DNA of 64,000 nucleotides from Glaciozyma antarctica PI12 (lineage: Eukaryota > Basidiomycota > Microbotryomycetes > Kriegeriales > Camptobasidiaceae), in contig KZ627147.1 in assembly GCA_002917775.1 (NCBI GenBank), positions 307,604-371,603 of the forward strand, read 5' to 3'. This document shows, in pieces, positions 41,107 to 52,820 of the stretch; position 1 is the stretch's first letter; each line of letters starts with the position of its first letter. Position numbers and translations under genes: made by a program. Below the pieces are notes generated by a model. That model was given only the letters and a program-made list of their open reading frames with translations. It had not been told where the DNA came from and searched no databases.

Positions 41107-43243
41107 TCACTCATCACGAAGCGGAGTTACTCTCGACTCAGTTAGCCACGATGGCAACCCCTCCCGCAGCTCTCCCCACTCCAGCATCTCACCCTCATCC
41201 CTGCTCCTCATCACCGCCTCAAATACCGGATCCCATTCCCCCTTCGCCTCCTCGTACAACTCCGCCACCTGGTCAAGCGCGAGTCGGAACCTCGTCTTCT
41301 CGCGCGGTCGACGTCCGGCCTCCTCGAACTCGATGTGCGAGACAGCATCGATGAGCCCCAGCTTACGCATCCAGTAAGCGCCTTCGCCGTCTTGAAAGTA
41401 GGATACGGGGTACAAGGCGTCGGGGTGGTCAATTTGCAGGACGAGGCGGGCGAGGATGATGATAGGGAGGACGGGACGGAGTTCAAAGAGGTCGATTGGA
41501 CCTGACGAGAGGAGGATTTCCGAGTCTTGGACGATAGAGGTGAAAAGTGCGATGGGGTAGCGGGGTGGGTAGGGAACCGAGGAGGGCTGGACCGAGTTGA
41601 CGATCGAAAGTTGCCAGATGTTCGCGGCGGAGGAGATGCTGCCGCAGAGAAGGTGGAGGTAGGAGATGCTCCGACGCTGGATACCCTTGCAGCCAGTTAA
41701 GCTCTGCAGGGAATCAGTAAATCACCGAGAGACGAGGAAGGAGGAACGAACCATCCTACAACGGCGATAGATGGTTTCGTCAGGAAGTGCAGGACGAACA
41801 GCGACTGTAAGACAGCATTAGCAAGAGTACCCGAGTATGGCAAGAGGAAAACGGGCATACGAACACAAATAGCGAGATGAGGATACACAGCTTCCTCAAG
41901 GTCGGTTGCGCTCTCCGCCACGCGCGCAGCGAGCGACTCGTTGTCCTCAACAAACTGGAGATGAATCGTCTCGAGCGTGGACGACTCGGCATCCGCTCCG
42001 CGTGCACGAAGAGCAGAAGCGCAGATATGGAGCGCGGCGTCGTAGGTCGTGAACGCGAGACCGGCTTGCATGAACGCAGGGACCGGTACGGCTTTGATGT
42101 CGAGGTAGATCTCGGCAAAGGGCTTGGAGATGTTGACGCGGTAGTTCCGAGCGACCGAGTAGAGCGACATTCCAAGCTGAGGAATCAAGTGAGGTGAGCC
42201 GGGTTCGGTAAGATGAGGGAGAGAAGACGCACTTCGTAGTAGTCCTGATCTCGCACCACGCGCTCGTACGCAATCCTGACCTCTTGCTCTCCGACCAGCG
42301 TCAAGTTACAAATTGTTGTGTCGGAGCTGGGCTACGCATCGAGAGCTGGTCGGAGGGTTGCTGGGAGAAGTGGGCGAAAATTGATGCTGCTGTTTGTGCA
42401 CGGTAATTCCAGTAGCCAGTCGTGGCGGTGGTGTAATCGTACTTCTTGTCAGTCTGGCAGCTGCAGAATCATGTGAGTACAAAACTGCATGCCTGGAGCG
42501 GGAAGAGCTTACGAGATGATGGCGGAGAGAGCCTTCATCCTCAAGAAGATCCTGGGATGCCTCAGAGTCGCTACGAACAGCTCGAGGTGCAGTGAGTGCG
42601 ACTTGAGCCAAGACGGGTTCACAATTGCAAGGCCGGCCAGCGTGTCAATAGCCAAGTCGAAGAGGAGAGCCGAGGCGGTGCCAGAAATGCAGAGCGCGAG
42701 GAAATTAAGGCAGGTGACGAGATCGGCTTCCTGAGAGGAAAAAGGGGTAAGTGAGTCCTTCTCCGCAAGACTGAAAGCCAAACCGGGATCTTGTTCTGGA
42801 GAAGGAATGATGGGGTGAACGCAGATTCTGAGAAGAGAAGAGGGAGGTCATCAGCTGTCGAAAGACGGTCAGAATTCGCTTAAAGGACTCACGCATACGG
42901 TTTAAAGAGTACAGGATGTAAAGCATGGAGGGTGTGGGTTTGGCGCTGTATTCGTGCACAGGGAGGAGAGTGATGGCGCTCGCCAGAGCGCGAAGTACCC
43001 TTCCCCAGATGCCGGTGGTTGGCGAGAAAAAGTTGGCTGTGTCGGTAGTAGAGAGGCGGGCGATGTAACGGAGAGCCGCTGCGAGGAGAGCGTATCAGCA
43101 CATCAACAGGCGTGTGTCGCTCGCCGAGAGGGAGGAGGAAGTGGAGGAACGACCCCGCCGGCAGCCTCAACCTCGCGCGTGGATCTTGCCAGGCTGGACT
43201 CACGTTCTCCACAGCTCGCGAAGTTAAAGCTGGCTTGATCCAT
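41107..43243 (-). CDS. Uncharacterised helical protein, at least eight exons
   Basis: I do not recognise the family. The first exon reads MDQASFNFASCGE; then follow ALRYIARLSTTDTANFF, a Leu-rich helix pair, ADLVTCLNFLALCISGTASALLF, LFVATLRHPRIFLRMKALSAII, a linker, VRIAYERVVRDQDYYELGMSLYSVARNYR, ALHICASALRARG, an exon AVRPALPDETIYRRC and a long last exon ending PSWLTESRVTPLRDE. The repeated amphipathic helices (Leu/Ala-rich, 30-40 residues apart) suggest an armadillo/HEAT- or TPR-like solenoid, but no consensus is met. Introns have normal GT-AG signals and joins are phase-consistent where checked. It is divergent from NOP16 with only 173 bp between. Confidence 0.6.
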
Positions 43244-43416
43244 CCTGAAAGCAGAGCAGAAGGAGCGCAAGAGGGAGGCAAGGAAGAATCCCCTCGGCCA
43301 AAGTCCATGCACGCCCGTGGCTGGGGCCAACGAACTCTCCCACGCCTTTCGTGCGCTCGAGATTTTTTGAGCTCTGCGTCGGCGTTCCTCTCTCACCCAA
43401 ACTCCAGCAAGCAGCC

Positions 43417-44595
43417 ATGGCCAATCCCCGTCAACGCAGAAAGAACCGCTCAGGAACAGCCAAAGTCAAGCACTCTCGCTCTTCCATCAAGAACAAGCAC
43501 AAGGTCATCGTCAAAGGTCCCTCCGTCCTCGTCGCAAACTGGGATCGCAAGTACGTACCCCTCCCCACCCCCTCCCTCCCCTCCGCTAACCTCCTTCCAA
43601 CCACAGAAAGACCGTTCGCCAAAAGTGAGCTTACGCCTTGGGCTCCCTTCGAGCTCCTTACTCACCCTTCTCGCCAAACAGAAACAGCCACCTAGGCCTC
43701 ATGCCCCAACCCTCAACCCTCGTCAAGCGGGAGGAATCGAGCCCGTCGAAGGAGCCCCTTTCGCCATCGCCTCCGCCACCCTTGGCACGCTCTCGGACCT
43801 GGACTCTGATTCTGAGGAGGAGTCAGAGGAGGAGGGAGTTCCTACCGCGTCGACTTCTGCGCCTGTCGCGCCTAAGAAGCTAGCGAAGGGAGAGGGAAGG
43901 ATTGAGAGGGATGAGAATGGGAAGATTGTGCGAGTTGTGTTTGGGGGGGAGGATGGGGAGGAGGTGGAGCAGGATGTGGTGGAGCGGGTGCGAGAGGAGG
44001 GAGAGAGCGAGAGTGAGGAGGAAGATAGTAGTGATGAGGAGATGGAGGTGGCTAAGCCTTGGGGAGAGGCGATGGAGGAGTGGGATGGAGAGGGGAGTGA
44101 GGAGGAGGAACTACTGAGTGAGGAGGAGCTGGGACCGAGGAGTACGGGACAGGGGATCCCGATTGGCGTCAAGAGGAGGAAGGTCGTCGCCAAGACTGAT
44201 ATCGTTCGTGGTACGTTTCTTTCCTCCATTCCGCTCGCGTGCGCACGCAGCTAACGTTCGCTTTTGATATGCAGAACTCGAGACGCTCGCGCAGAGGCAG
44301 ACGAAGGTCATTCGCCACACCTCTGTCATCGAGGCCGACTGGCTCGTCTCGCTCGTGAGCAAGTACGGCGACGACGTGGACAAGATGGCGCGGGATCGTA
44401 AGGCGAACGTCTGGCAAAAGACGGCGGGAGAGATCAAGCGAGCGTGCGTTCCTCCTCTCTTTCTTGCGCTCATGAATAAGTTCCTGATGTGTGCATGGTC
44501 GTAGTGTTACCAAGGCAGGCGGATTCTCCAAGCTCAAGGCAAAGGCGATTCGCCTCGAGGCGGCGGCGGCGGCGGAGGAGGCGACCGAGGCATAG
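43417..44595 (+). CDS. NOP16: Nucleolar protein 16 (60S ribosome biogenesis)
   Basis: Assembly factor of pre-60S particles. The first exon (43417-43550) reads MANPRQRRKNRSGTAKVKHS and NWDRK; an 18-nt exon (43607-43624) gives KTVRQ. A third exon has LNPRQAGGIEPVEG, long acidic runs, a basic KRRKVVAK, and after an intron RHTSVIEADWLVSLVSKYGDDVDKMARDRKANVWQKTAGEIKRA, the Nop16 signature. The end is a Lys/Ala tail. Family members have an N-x-x-LGL segment after TVRQ: here HLGLMP is visible in one frame and TLNPRQAGG in the next, so a single base seems missing near 43705. Otherwise an acceptor CCTAG would skip the segment. Confidence 0.85.
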
Positions 44596-44927
44596 AGCGT
44601 CTCGAGCTGTACAATGTATTCCTCCTCCTTTTGCACACGCCGCTATTACCCGAGGCAGAAGACTGCGCTTCTCAGCTGCGAGACGACTCAGTCGCGTTCT
44701 TCGAGTCCACCTTCGCAGATGGCGTCGCGAGGAAGCGAGGAAGCCTTCGGACCTCGCGCGCGTTTACGACCAAGCAGGCCGACGCCCAGGAATCGAATCG
44801 AAACGAGCCAAAGCCGCCACGACCCCGACAGCAGCGAGCGTCCGAGAAAGCGAGCAGATGTCCGCACCGCACCAGCCTTCGCACGCAAAATCTCTAAATA
44901 CATCTGCTCCTTCCCTCTCCACCGCAC
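44596..44927. other. Intergenic between converging NOP16 and SH3 gene
   Basis: These 332 bases are 3' flanks of two converging genes. The minus-strand SH3-gene frame stays open to about 44764, but only because of an apparent shift (see that gene). No gene is supported. Confidence 0.45.
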
Positions 44928-46182
44928 TCAAATAATCGAATGAATCACCGCCGAAGCCGTCCCGAACCCCACTCCGCCCGCGAACCCCCTGCGCCATCCT
45001 CCCTCCCAACTTCCCTCCCATCTTCGCAAACTTCTTTTTCGCTGGGATGGGCGGAGGTCCGTTGTATGCCGAAGCGGTTGTTGGAGGGGGAGGGGGTCGA
45101 AAGGACTCTTTGGGAGAGGGGGTGTAGGGCTGGTACGGTTGCTGAGAGTAGGTGGAGGGAGGGTGGGGCTGGGGAGAGTAGGTGGACGGGGGAAGGTGGT
45201 GAGGGGGGTGGGAGGAGAAGGAGTGGGGTTGAGAAGGAAAGGAGTGGGCCTGGTGGGGGTTAGTGAGGGTTTGAGCGAGGGAAAGAGGGACGTACGGGAG
45301 ATTTAGGGTAGGCATGGAGGGATGGGGAGGCGTAGCTCGCTGTGTCGGAGGCGGGGAGGGGGTAGGCTTGAGGGAGAGCGACGAGCTCGAAGTGCTGCAT
45401 TCATAGATTAGCAAAGGTCATAAAAGAGGAGATAAAAGAGCGCACGTTCGAAGGGAAGATTCCAGAGCGACCGTCTGCGAAGCGAGTTAGTCTTGCGAAG
45501 GGAGTCGGGATGGGGACAACGCACTGCACGAACCACGCCACCAGTCGGTATTCATGCACTCGTCTAGGGTTATCGTGTCGCCCTGTCGGAAAGGGAGGTC
45601 GTCGGGCTGCGAGGGGTGGGAGAGCGAACGAGGATAAGGTTAGCTGCGCGAAGATGGCGGAGGGCTGCTGCGATGATTCGATACGAAGGCGTGCCTGCTT
45701 GATTACAGCAGGTACAGCTGCTGCACGTCTCAAGCACCAGGCTCCCGGTAGCTCCTTAGCTCAGCGCGTAGAGAGTCTACCTCCGCCACCTCCTCCAGCT
45801 GAGTACACCATGAATCCTGGCCGTGCGTCGAGTCCCCGCACCAGCCTCTGGTGCCTCCCTCACACTCCCCATCCACGAGCTACATCCCAGTACGCACCTG
45901 AACCTGCACGTAGTCCCACAAAGCCCGACAAGTCCTGCCCTCCATAGACGGTGCGCCGCTGTACGCCGAGCCCGCACCCGAGCTCGCGACCGACAAGCCT
46001 GAAAACTGATGATGCAGAGGAGCTGGCTCTAGCTGCTGTTGTTGGTCCGCGGCGGATGGGAGCTTGGACTGGATGAGCTGTAGGTCGGCGGAGGAGAGGA
46101 GGTGTTGGGACTCGAGGAAGACGAGGCTGGAGGAGATGCGGTCGAGGATGTGTTGGAGGTATGGCGAGCTTTGTGGTTCCAT
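44928..46182 (-). CDS. SH3-domain protein, LSB1/PIN3-like
   Basis: Probable actin-patch-associated SH3 protein of the Lsb1/Pin3 type. The N-terminus MEPQSSPYLQHILDRISSSLVFLESQHLL is helical. The SH3 domain is spread over three exons: CRALWDYVQ, then PDDLPFRQGDTITLDECMNTDWW, then DGRSGIFPSN, with the ALYDY, WW and GxFPxN landmarks in order. A Pro/Tyr/Ser-rich linker follows, then the C-terminal hydrophobic module KKFAKMGGKLGGRMAQ and GFGTASAVIHSII. That last motif is one frame off from the preceding one; the shift coincides with a run of five C at 44995-44999 (G in the gene). As read, the frame would instead end at 44764. The SH3 intron of about 280 nt is unusually long. Confidence 0.7.
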
Positions 46183-46683
46183 TCTGAGGCTGTTCTGGGA
46201 GCGTATGGAGAGAGGAAGAGAGGAGGGAGACGTTGACCAGCCCGACGCCGAGTAGCTGCCCCTTAGCCCGGAGTAAGGCCCTTGCTATTAGCGCTTGCCT
46301 CCTTCGTCTCGCCGCCTTTCCTCGTGCTTTGCGCCCTACGCTGGCTTCGAGGAGGAGGGCAGTCTGCCAGGAGGCTGCGAGTGCCTTGCGACCGGGCTTC
46401 CGTTCCTCTCGAGCGCTCCACTCCCCTCAAGACCCTCCCCTCTCGCCGCTCTTCCCTCCTCCAAGACGTGTCGTTCTCTGCTCCCGCTCCCTGCGACTCC
46501 ACAGCCATTCCCACTGCTTTAAGCTCCGTGCAGCTGAGCACCCCGCAGTCCTGCCGCTAGGCGTCCACGATTTTGCCGCTGCTCCGAATCCAAAGGCGTG
46601 CTCCAACGGTGCGATCCACCATCGCGGAACAACCTTTCCCGACTCACCTTTCTTGGCTCTCTTCTCTGACCCAATCCTCAACA
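46183..46683. promoter_or_regulatory. Divergent region, SH3 gene / FMN monooxygenase
   Basis: These 501 bases lie between two divergent ATGs. The sequence is GC-rich with many CT runs. No gene is supported. Confidence 0.45.
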
Positions 46684-48597
46684 ATGCAATCGTACGCCGC
46701 TACCGCAACGCCTCACGACGGACCCGCTCTCCCACCAGCACCCGCGAAGAAGCGATGGATCCTCAACGCGTTCGACATGTCCTGCGCTGGACACCAGTCG
46801 CCGGGACTCTGGAAGCACCCGAACGATCGTTCGGCCAACTACCACGACATCGAGTGCGTTTTTCTCGGCTGATGGACTGAGTGAGAGCCGCTGCTGACGG
46901 TTTCTCGCTGCAGGTACTGGACCGACCTTGCGAAGCTCCTCGAAAAGGGCAAGTTCAATGGTATCTTCGTAGCGGACGTTCTGGGAGCTTACGATGTGCG
47001 TTTTTTGAGATCGTAGAGCGGAGGGAGAGCTAACGGCGTCGTTACAGGTCCACCGTGGTGATCTCGCTGCCGCAGCGCGCACTGGAGCGCAATGGGGAGT
47101 CGACGACCCGCTCATGATGGTCTCTGCTGCTGCTGCAGTCACACAGAACCTCGCTTTCGGCATCACCCACTCGGTGACCTACGAAGCGCCGTACAGTCTC
47201 GCTCGCCGCTTCTCCACTCTCGACCACCTCACCAAAGGCCGTATCGCTTTCAACATCGTTACCTCGTACCTCGACTCTGCGGCACGGAACTTCGGTCTCA
47301 AGGAGCAGGTCGAGCACGACGAGCGATATGTGCGGGCAGAAGAGTACACGAACGTTCTCTACAAGCTCTGGGAGTCGAGCTGGCGCGACGACGCGGTCGT
47401 AAAGGATTTCGCGACGGATACTTACGCCGATCCTTCGTGCGTCGTCATCCCGAACTGATATCCCCAACTGACTCCTCTCCTCGCAGCCGAATCCGCAAGA
47501 TCAACCACGTCGGAAAGTACTTTGACGTCGAAGGTCCCTCGCTCGTCGAGCCGAGTCCTCAGGGAACTCCCCTTCTCTTCCAAGCCGGCAGCTCAAACGC
47601 CGGAATCGCATTTGGGGCCCGTCACGCCGAAGCAGTCTTCATGTCTGGCCCTTCCGCTGCCAAGGTTTGTTTTCTCGCCCCCGCGCCGTGTTGCTGACGC
47701 TGATGGACGCTTGTGCAGATTCGCGTGCAAGTTGACGGGCTTAGGGCGGCTGCAGCAGCTGAAGGGAGGGATCCGAGGAGCATCAAGGTCCTCATCAAGC
47801 TCCTCGTCATCGTCGACGAGACCGACGAGAAGGCGCAAGCGAAGGAGGCCGAGTACTATGCGCTCGCAAGTCGCGAGGGAGCTATGGTCCTCTTCGGCGG
47901 GTTCGTCGTCGTGCGTTTCTAAAAGTGCGAAGGCTGATTTTGGTTTTGCAGATGGACTGGACAAGATCTTTCGAAGTACGGCGAAGATGAGGACTTGCGC
48001 GAAGTGGGATCGCCTCCCGTCAAAGGTATTGCGAACGGCTACGCAGCGTCAGTCGCTTCGTACTCTCCCTGATCTCATTCCTGACCCTCCTTTCTCAAGG
48101 CTCTTCCCCGACGAGACGAAGTGGACCAAGAACACCCTCGCCGACCACATCAAGCTCGGTGGAATGGGTCCCATCGTCCGTCGTCCTCCTCCCTTCCTCT
48201 CCATCTCCTAACCTCTCTCCCAGGTAACCGGCTCTCCCACCACCGTCGCCAACAAGCTTCAAGAATGGATCGACGGGGCCGACGCCGACGGTTTCAGTGC
48301 GTCCTTCCCTGCCTACCTCCACCCTCGCTACCCCTCTCGCACCTCTCCCTCGCTAACCCCCTCACAGACCTCTGCTACGCCATCACCCCCGGCACATTCG
48401 AGGATATCGTCGAATACCTCGTTCCGGAGCTTCAGAGGCGCGGAGTGCATTGGAAGGACTACCCCGTGAGGGAGGACGGGAAGGGGATTTCCGCGAGGGA
48501 GGGGCTGTACGGCGTTGGGCAGACTAAGTTGAGGAGCGACCATTTTGGATCGAGGTTCAAGTGGGAGGCGGGGAGGGAGCCACCGGTTTTGGAGTAG
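46684..48597 (+). CDS. FMN-dependent monooxygenase, NtaA/SnaA/DszA family
   Basis: Luciferase-like flavin monooxygenase that uses FMNH2 from a partner reductase; relatives attack nitrilotriacetate, dimethyl sulfide or dibenzothiophene sulfone. The protein starts MQSYAATATPHDG, then WILNAFDMSCAGHQSPGLWKHP, YWTDLAKLLEKGKFNGIFVADVLG, GITHSVTYEAPYSLARRFST, TKGRIAFNIVTSYLDSAARNFG, VGKYFDVEGPSLVEPSPQGTP, FQAGSSNAGIAFGARHAEAVF and a C-terminal RSDHFGSRFKWEAGREPP. The order is that of the whole family, with about eight short introns. The family is common in soil bacteria, but here the gene is fully intron-bearing and has local codon style, so any transfer is old. Substrate unknown. Confidence 0.88.
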
Positions 48598-48868
48598 GGG
48601 ATGCGGAGGAATGGATCTGGGAGACAAGGTTTGACAGCGAGAGCGAAGTGGCGAAGAGGTGGTGAGAGTGAGCTTCTGCTTCCGCACCGACAAACGATCA
48701 AAATCAAGCTTATATTGCGTAAAGTGGAGGGTGAGGGGTACTGCGAGGGGTAAGGACGACGAGTGGAATAGCAGAGGCGATAAGCCGAGACGATGCGGAG
48801 GCGGGTTATTCGTAGATGTGCGATGCGGTATAGCTTAAACCCTAGTGGCTTCACAGTCCACATCAGCT

Positions 48869-51481
48869 CAGCGCAAAGAGGGCAGCGAGGAGACGTACCC
48901 GTTGTAGGACCTCGTACGTTCGCAAAGGTGCCAGATCTTGGCGCCTTCCTTCGAAGCCTTGAGCGTGACCCGCTCTCAACGAGTCAGTCGTCGTTCGGCA
49001 GAAGACGAAAGAAGAGACGCACTCCGTATTTCTTGACCGTCTGGACGAGCTTCGACTTCTCCTCGGTCGTCGTGAGAGTTCCAGTGAAGAGGAGCGTAAG
49101 GAGCTGGGCTCCGCTGGCGTGCGAAGCGATGTCGACGATAGGAGGGCGACGACTGTTGTCATCGTCAGTTTCTGCGATCAAATGAACGAGGACGTACGCA
49201 CTCCTCGCAAGCGTTGCAGATCGCGTCGATGAAGGGTCCGATGAAGGTGCTCGGGAGGTGCTCGCTCTTGAGGCTCTTCTCGACAGCTTTGGCGCCAAAG
49301 TTGTCGAGCGAGAGAGTGGTAGCGGAATCGAGGATAGCGCGAAGGAACGTCGGCGCGCAGTGCTCGATGAGGCTGGGAACGAAAAGCGTCAGATGCGAAA
49401 ACGGCAGCTCGGTAGCGAGGACTGACTGAAGAACGACGCTGCTCTCGAGCGTCAGCCACTGCAACGCTCAAGTCAAGTGAAAAACGCTCACAAAGAACCC
49501 CACTGCGTCACCGCCACCTCCTCGACCTTCTCCAACAGCTCCTTCGCAATCACACTCCCTCCGGCTCCTCCCCAGTTCTCCAGCACGCTCTGAACGATCA
49601 AGCTCCCCGACTCGTTCTTCGCAATTTCTGCCCAGCTAGAAAAGCCGGTACGACTGAGGCGGAGGTAGACGGAAGGAGGGTTGGGCGAGGCGAGGATCTT
49701 GTTCCAGACGTGGCCGGAAGATTTGTGAGTGAGCGTCGTGGGGTGGTCGACGATCCTATTTTGCGAGGAAGTGAGCACATGCGTGACGAGAATTAGGGAG
49801 GACGCACTCTTCGATGACTGCACCCTGCGAGCAATGCGGTTCAGCGACGAGGAGGAGGGCGAAGCGGGAGAGACGGACCTTTGTGTTCTGGTCTCCCCAA
49901 TCGAGCATCTTTTGAACGACGTGACATCCAAACGAATCCATCGAAAGCGCGAGGAAGTTACCCCTCATGACCTGGAGGTAGCTAAAGACGAGATCGTTCC
50001 CGCCGTACTCGATGCAGCGCGAGACGAGGAAGTTGCCTGCTCGCAGGAATGAGCTCGCGGAAGTACGAGGAGAGGGAGATGCGTGACGCACCGAACTTGT
50101 TGAAGCTCAGCTCCAGGAGGTGGGCGCCGACGGCAGTGTAGACGGGCACGCGGCGCTCCTCGGTCGCGGCGATCTTGATGCGCTGCTGGAGGTAGATGGA
50201 GCACTGCTGGTCGTTGTGCGCGAGGATGCGGGAGATGAAAATCTGCGTCAAGATGAGCGAAGAATAAAGATTCTGGCGAAGAAGAGCGTACGTCTGGGTC
50301 GACGTCGGCGTCCTGTTGGAGGAGCGCGCGATAGGTGAGCTGCTCCGGAGATCCACCAGGAGTTTTGGGACTCTGCGTTGCCGTTCAGCGCCTCCCCACA
50401 CCAAGCCAATGTACTGAAAAAAACCCACCTGCTGCGCCATCCACTTGGCCTGCGCAACGACCGGAGCGATAGCAGAGAAGCTCGCTCCGCGGAGTCGAGG
50501 CTGAGCGCTGCTCTCCGGTCCCCTCGAGCGGCGCCTGAGCTGCTTCGGTGATCCAGGGGAGGGTGAATCGAAGGAGCTGCTTTCGTAGGCAGAGGACTGG
50601 GAGGCGTAAGAAGTGTCGGAGGAGGTCGTGGCGGATTGCGAGTGGCCAAAATGCTGCGAGGGAGAGAGGTCGTGGTGCTGGTTGTTGTTCGGAGGAGTGC
50701 TGGGTCGCTGAGCTGCGGTGGTGGAAGGGAAGAAGGTTGGCGGGAGAGGAGACTGGTACAGTCCGGAGTAGGCTTGCGAGTGAGGAGAGGAGAGGGGACC
50801 GGGGTAGGACACCTCGACGAGGCGGCGCAGGTACGCAATCTCGTGCGCTTGTCCTCCATTGACTTGCTCGAGAGTAAGGACCCTATCCGCAAGCTTCTGA
50901 ACGAAATCGGTGAGGACTCCAAGGCGGGTCGTCACGTCCACCGAAGACCTAGAGAGGTGGGAGAGACCCAGCTGCGCACGTCGTCAGCTAGCGACCCTCC
51001 CCTCCTTCCCAGCGTAGCTAACCTCGATCCCATAAATCTTGCTCCCCCCACTCGATCCCGCTCCGTCCTTGTACGAACTCGAGGGCGTCCATCCACTCCC
51101 CGACGCGCTCCCGCTCTCCGACCCCGTCCACAACGGCGCGGCTCTCCCGTCCCCCGAAAGTCGAGTCGGACTCTCCTGGTACCCTCCACCAAAGTAGAAC
51201 GGTGTCGTCCTAGCTGCGAGAGCACGGACGGGGCTGGACTCTGGTGGCGTGGGATAGGAGAGCTGGAGTGTCGAGGCGCGGGGACGGCTGGTGTCGAGGT
51301 AGAGAGCTGAGGAGGAGGGGATAGGTGGAGTGTAAAAGATCTGGGAAGGCTCGCGGGGGAAGGTGTAAGAGGCTGGGGAGCTGGAGGTGCGGACGTCGGG
51401 AGAGGAGGCGGAGCGAAGCTTGGGCGTCTCTGGGCCACTGCTGCTGTAAGCTCTGTGACCGTGGTCGAGGTACGACTCCAT
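48869..51481 (-). CDS. Pumilio-family (PUF) RNA-binding protein
   Basis: Sequence-specific mRNA 3'-UTR-binding regulator. The ATG at 51479-51481 gives MESYLDHGHRAYSSSG, then a Ser/Pro-rich region, a coiled coil (FVQKLADRVLTLEQVNG) and more low complexity (NNNQHHD). PUF repeats follow, from about 50270 downward: SRILAHNDQQCSIYLQQ, AHLLELSFNKFG, GNFLVSRCIEYGGNDLVFSYL, MDSFGCHVVQKMLDWGD, SSGHVWNKIL, SGSLIVQSVLENWGG, LSLDNFGAKAVEKSLKS and HASGAQLLTLLFTG. The helical repeat register (x-x-x-G-x-x-V-x-x-x-x) is clear, but several recognition positions are divergent, like Jsn1/Mpf1-type PUFs. The stop assigned at 48869-48871 assumes no further intron. Confidence 0.75.
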
Positions 51482-52820
51482 ATGAAGGAGGGAGCTCTGG
51501 GAGAGCTGAGTGAGGAGAGAAAGGGATTTCAAGGTGAAGTCGTCGACCAGATTCAAGATGCGTTTGCACGCGACTCTTTCTTTCTCTTACCTCGACGTCT
51601 TTCGTTCCTCGTAGGCGCTCACGTAGAAACCATAGAGGAGCCGTGGGAGTCAAGCGGACCTTGCTGGAGCACCGACTGAGAAAGTCCGGAGTCCGGTCAA
51701 CGCGTCGAGCTCTTCCTGCGCGACCTCGACGACACAGAGAGGCTTGGAGGACTGCCAGAAGATTATCACTGTTGAGCCGAGCAGAGAAGCAGTGAGACAA
51801 GGGGAGAACTGCGTAAAGACTGCCAAGTTGCAGCGAACGCTCCGAACACGCCAGGCGCTTGCGAAGTAGAAAAGTACGCTGGATTGGTGGGAGCGGAGGT
51901 CGGAGTAGGGAACGGACACTAGTGTAGTTCCGACTGGTCGAGGGAGCTGAAGGCTCTGTTCGACTGTTCGAGGTCGAGCTGAGGACTCGGCGAGGATGAA
52001 GTCAGCTTCAGGTCCGAAGTGCGCGTGGGCTCGTCTTCTTCTATACCCAGTAGTCTGTGAAATGCCACCAGCACAAGCTTCAAAAACGAAAGCAAAAAAC
52101 TCTCTGCTCATATCCTGCTTGACCCTGCTAGAACTGCAAATGCTCCTGCGGAGATCGAGCGTTGGGAGAGGAGTTGGACGCTGCGTCGACGGTTTGCGTG
52201 TGGCCGGCGACTCTGCCAAACAACGATGGGATTTGAGCGCTCGACGGCGAGGGGATTGTCGCAGGGAAGGCGGAAGAAGGCATTTGTGCGGCCGAGGAGC
52301 ACGAGCGTTGCGAGCAGAGTTGTGAGGAGTATCTAGTGCTGAGTCGACGGCGTTGAAGAGCTGCAAAGAGTGAGGGACTGTGTGCTGGCGCAGGTGGAGC
52401 TTGCGGAGCTGTGGGGGGCTCGCTGAGCAGGGAGAGGGAGCTCGGAAGGGGGGGAAGCTCGGGGGACGAGGTTCGCTGGCTGCGCGCGGCAGGTGTAGCG
52501 CAGAGGAGCGCGCACGATAGCAGCTTCGCTCGAGAAACCGGGGGCGAGCAGCTTCGTTCGAGGGAGAGACCGTAGACACGCCCCGGCGGTTGCTGTGTGG
52601 CAAGGCGTTTCAGTTAGAAGCAGAGGGCACGAGAGTGACGTGTTTGCGTCGTCTGTTGAGGGAGAAGAGTCCTCAGGCTCCAGTCGAGTCGGAGTAGGGT
52701 GATGGGTGGAGGAGGAGAAGGTCGGTGAGCGAGATCTGGTGGGCCGGCCCAGTCCTGCCCAGTCAGCCAAACTCCGGCTCCGGCTCTCTCCCTCTCTCTC
52801 CCACCTCCCCGTCCTCCAAG
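51482..52820. other. Large intergenic region, 1.3 kb
   Basis: This is the longest gene-free stretch, between the divergent PUF and Dabb genes. A 950-bp open frame on the minus strand (51650-52603) has no ATG at its start and no family resemblance, and is Ser/Pro/Arg-rich as random GC-rich frames are. The region probably holds two promoters and a long PUF leader. No gene is called. Confidence 0.45.

Noticed and set aside
46684-48597. Recent bacterial transfer of the FMN monooxygenase
   Set aside because: The family is common in bacteria, but this copy has many typical local introns and local composition, and similar genes are widespread in fungi.
51650-52603. A 950-bp open frame on the minus strand
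   Set aside because: It has no ATG at its start, no recognisable domain, Ser/Pro/Arg-rich composition typical of chance frames in GC-rich DNA, and no intron-aware support.
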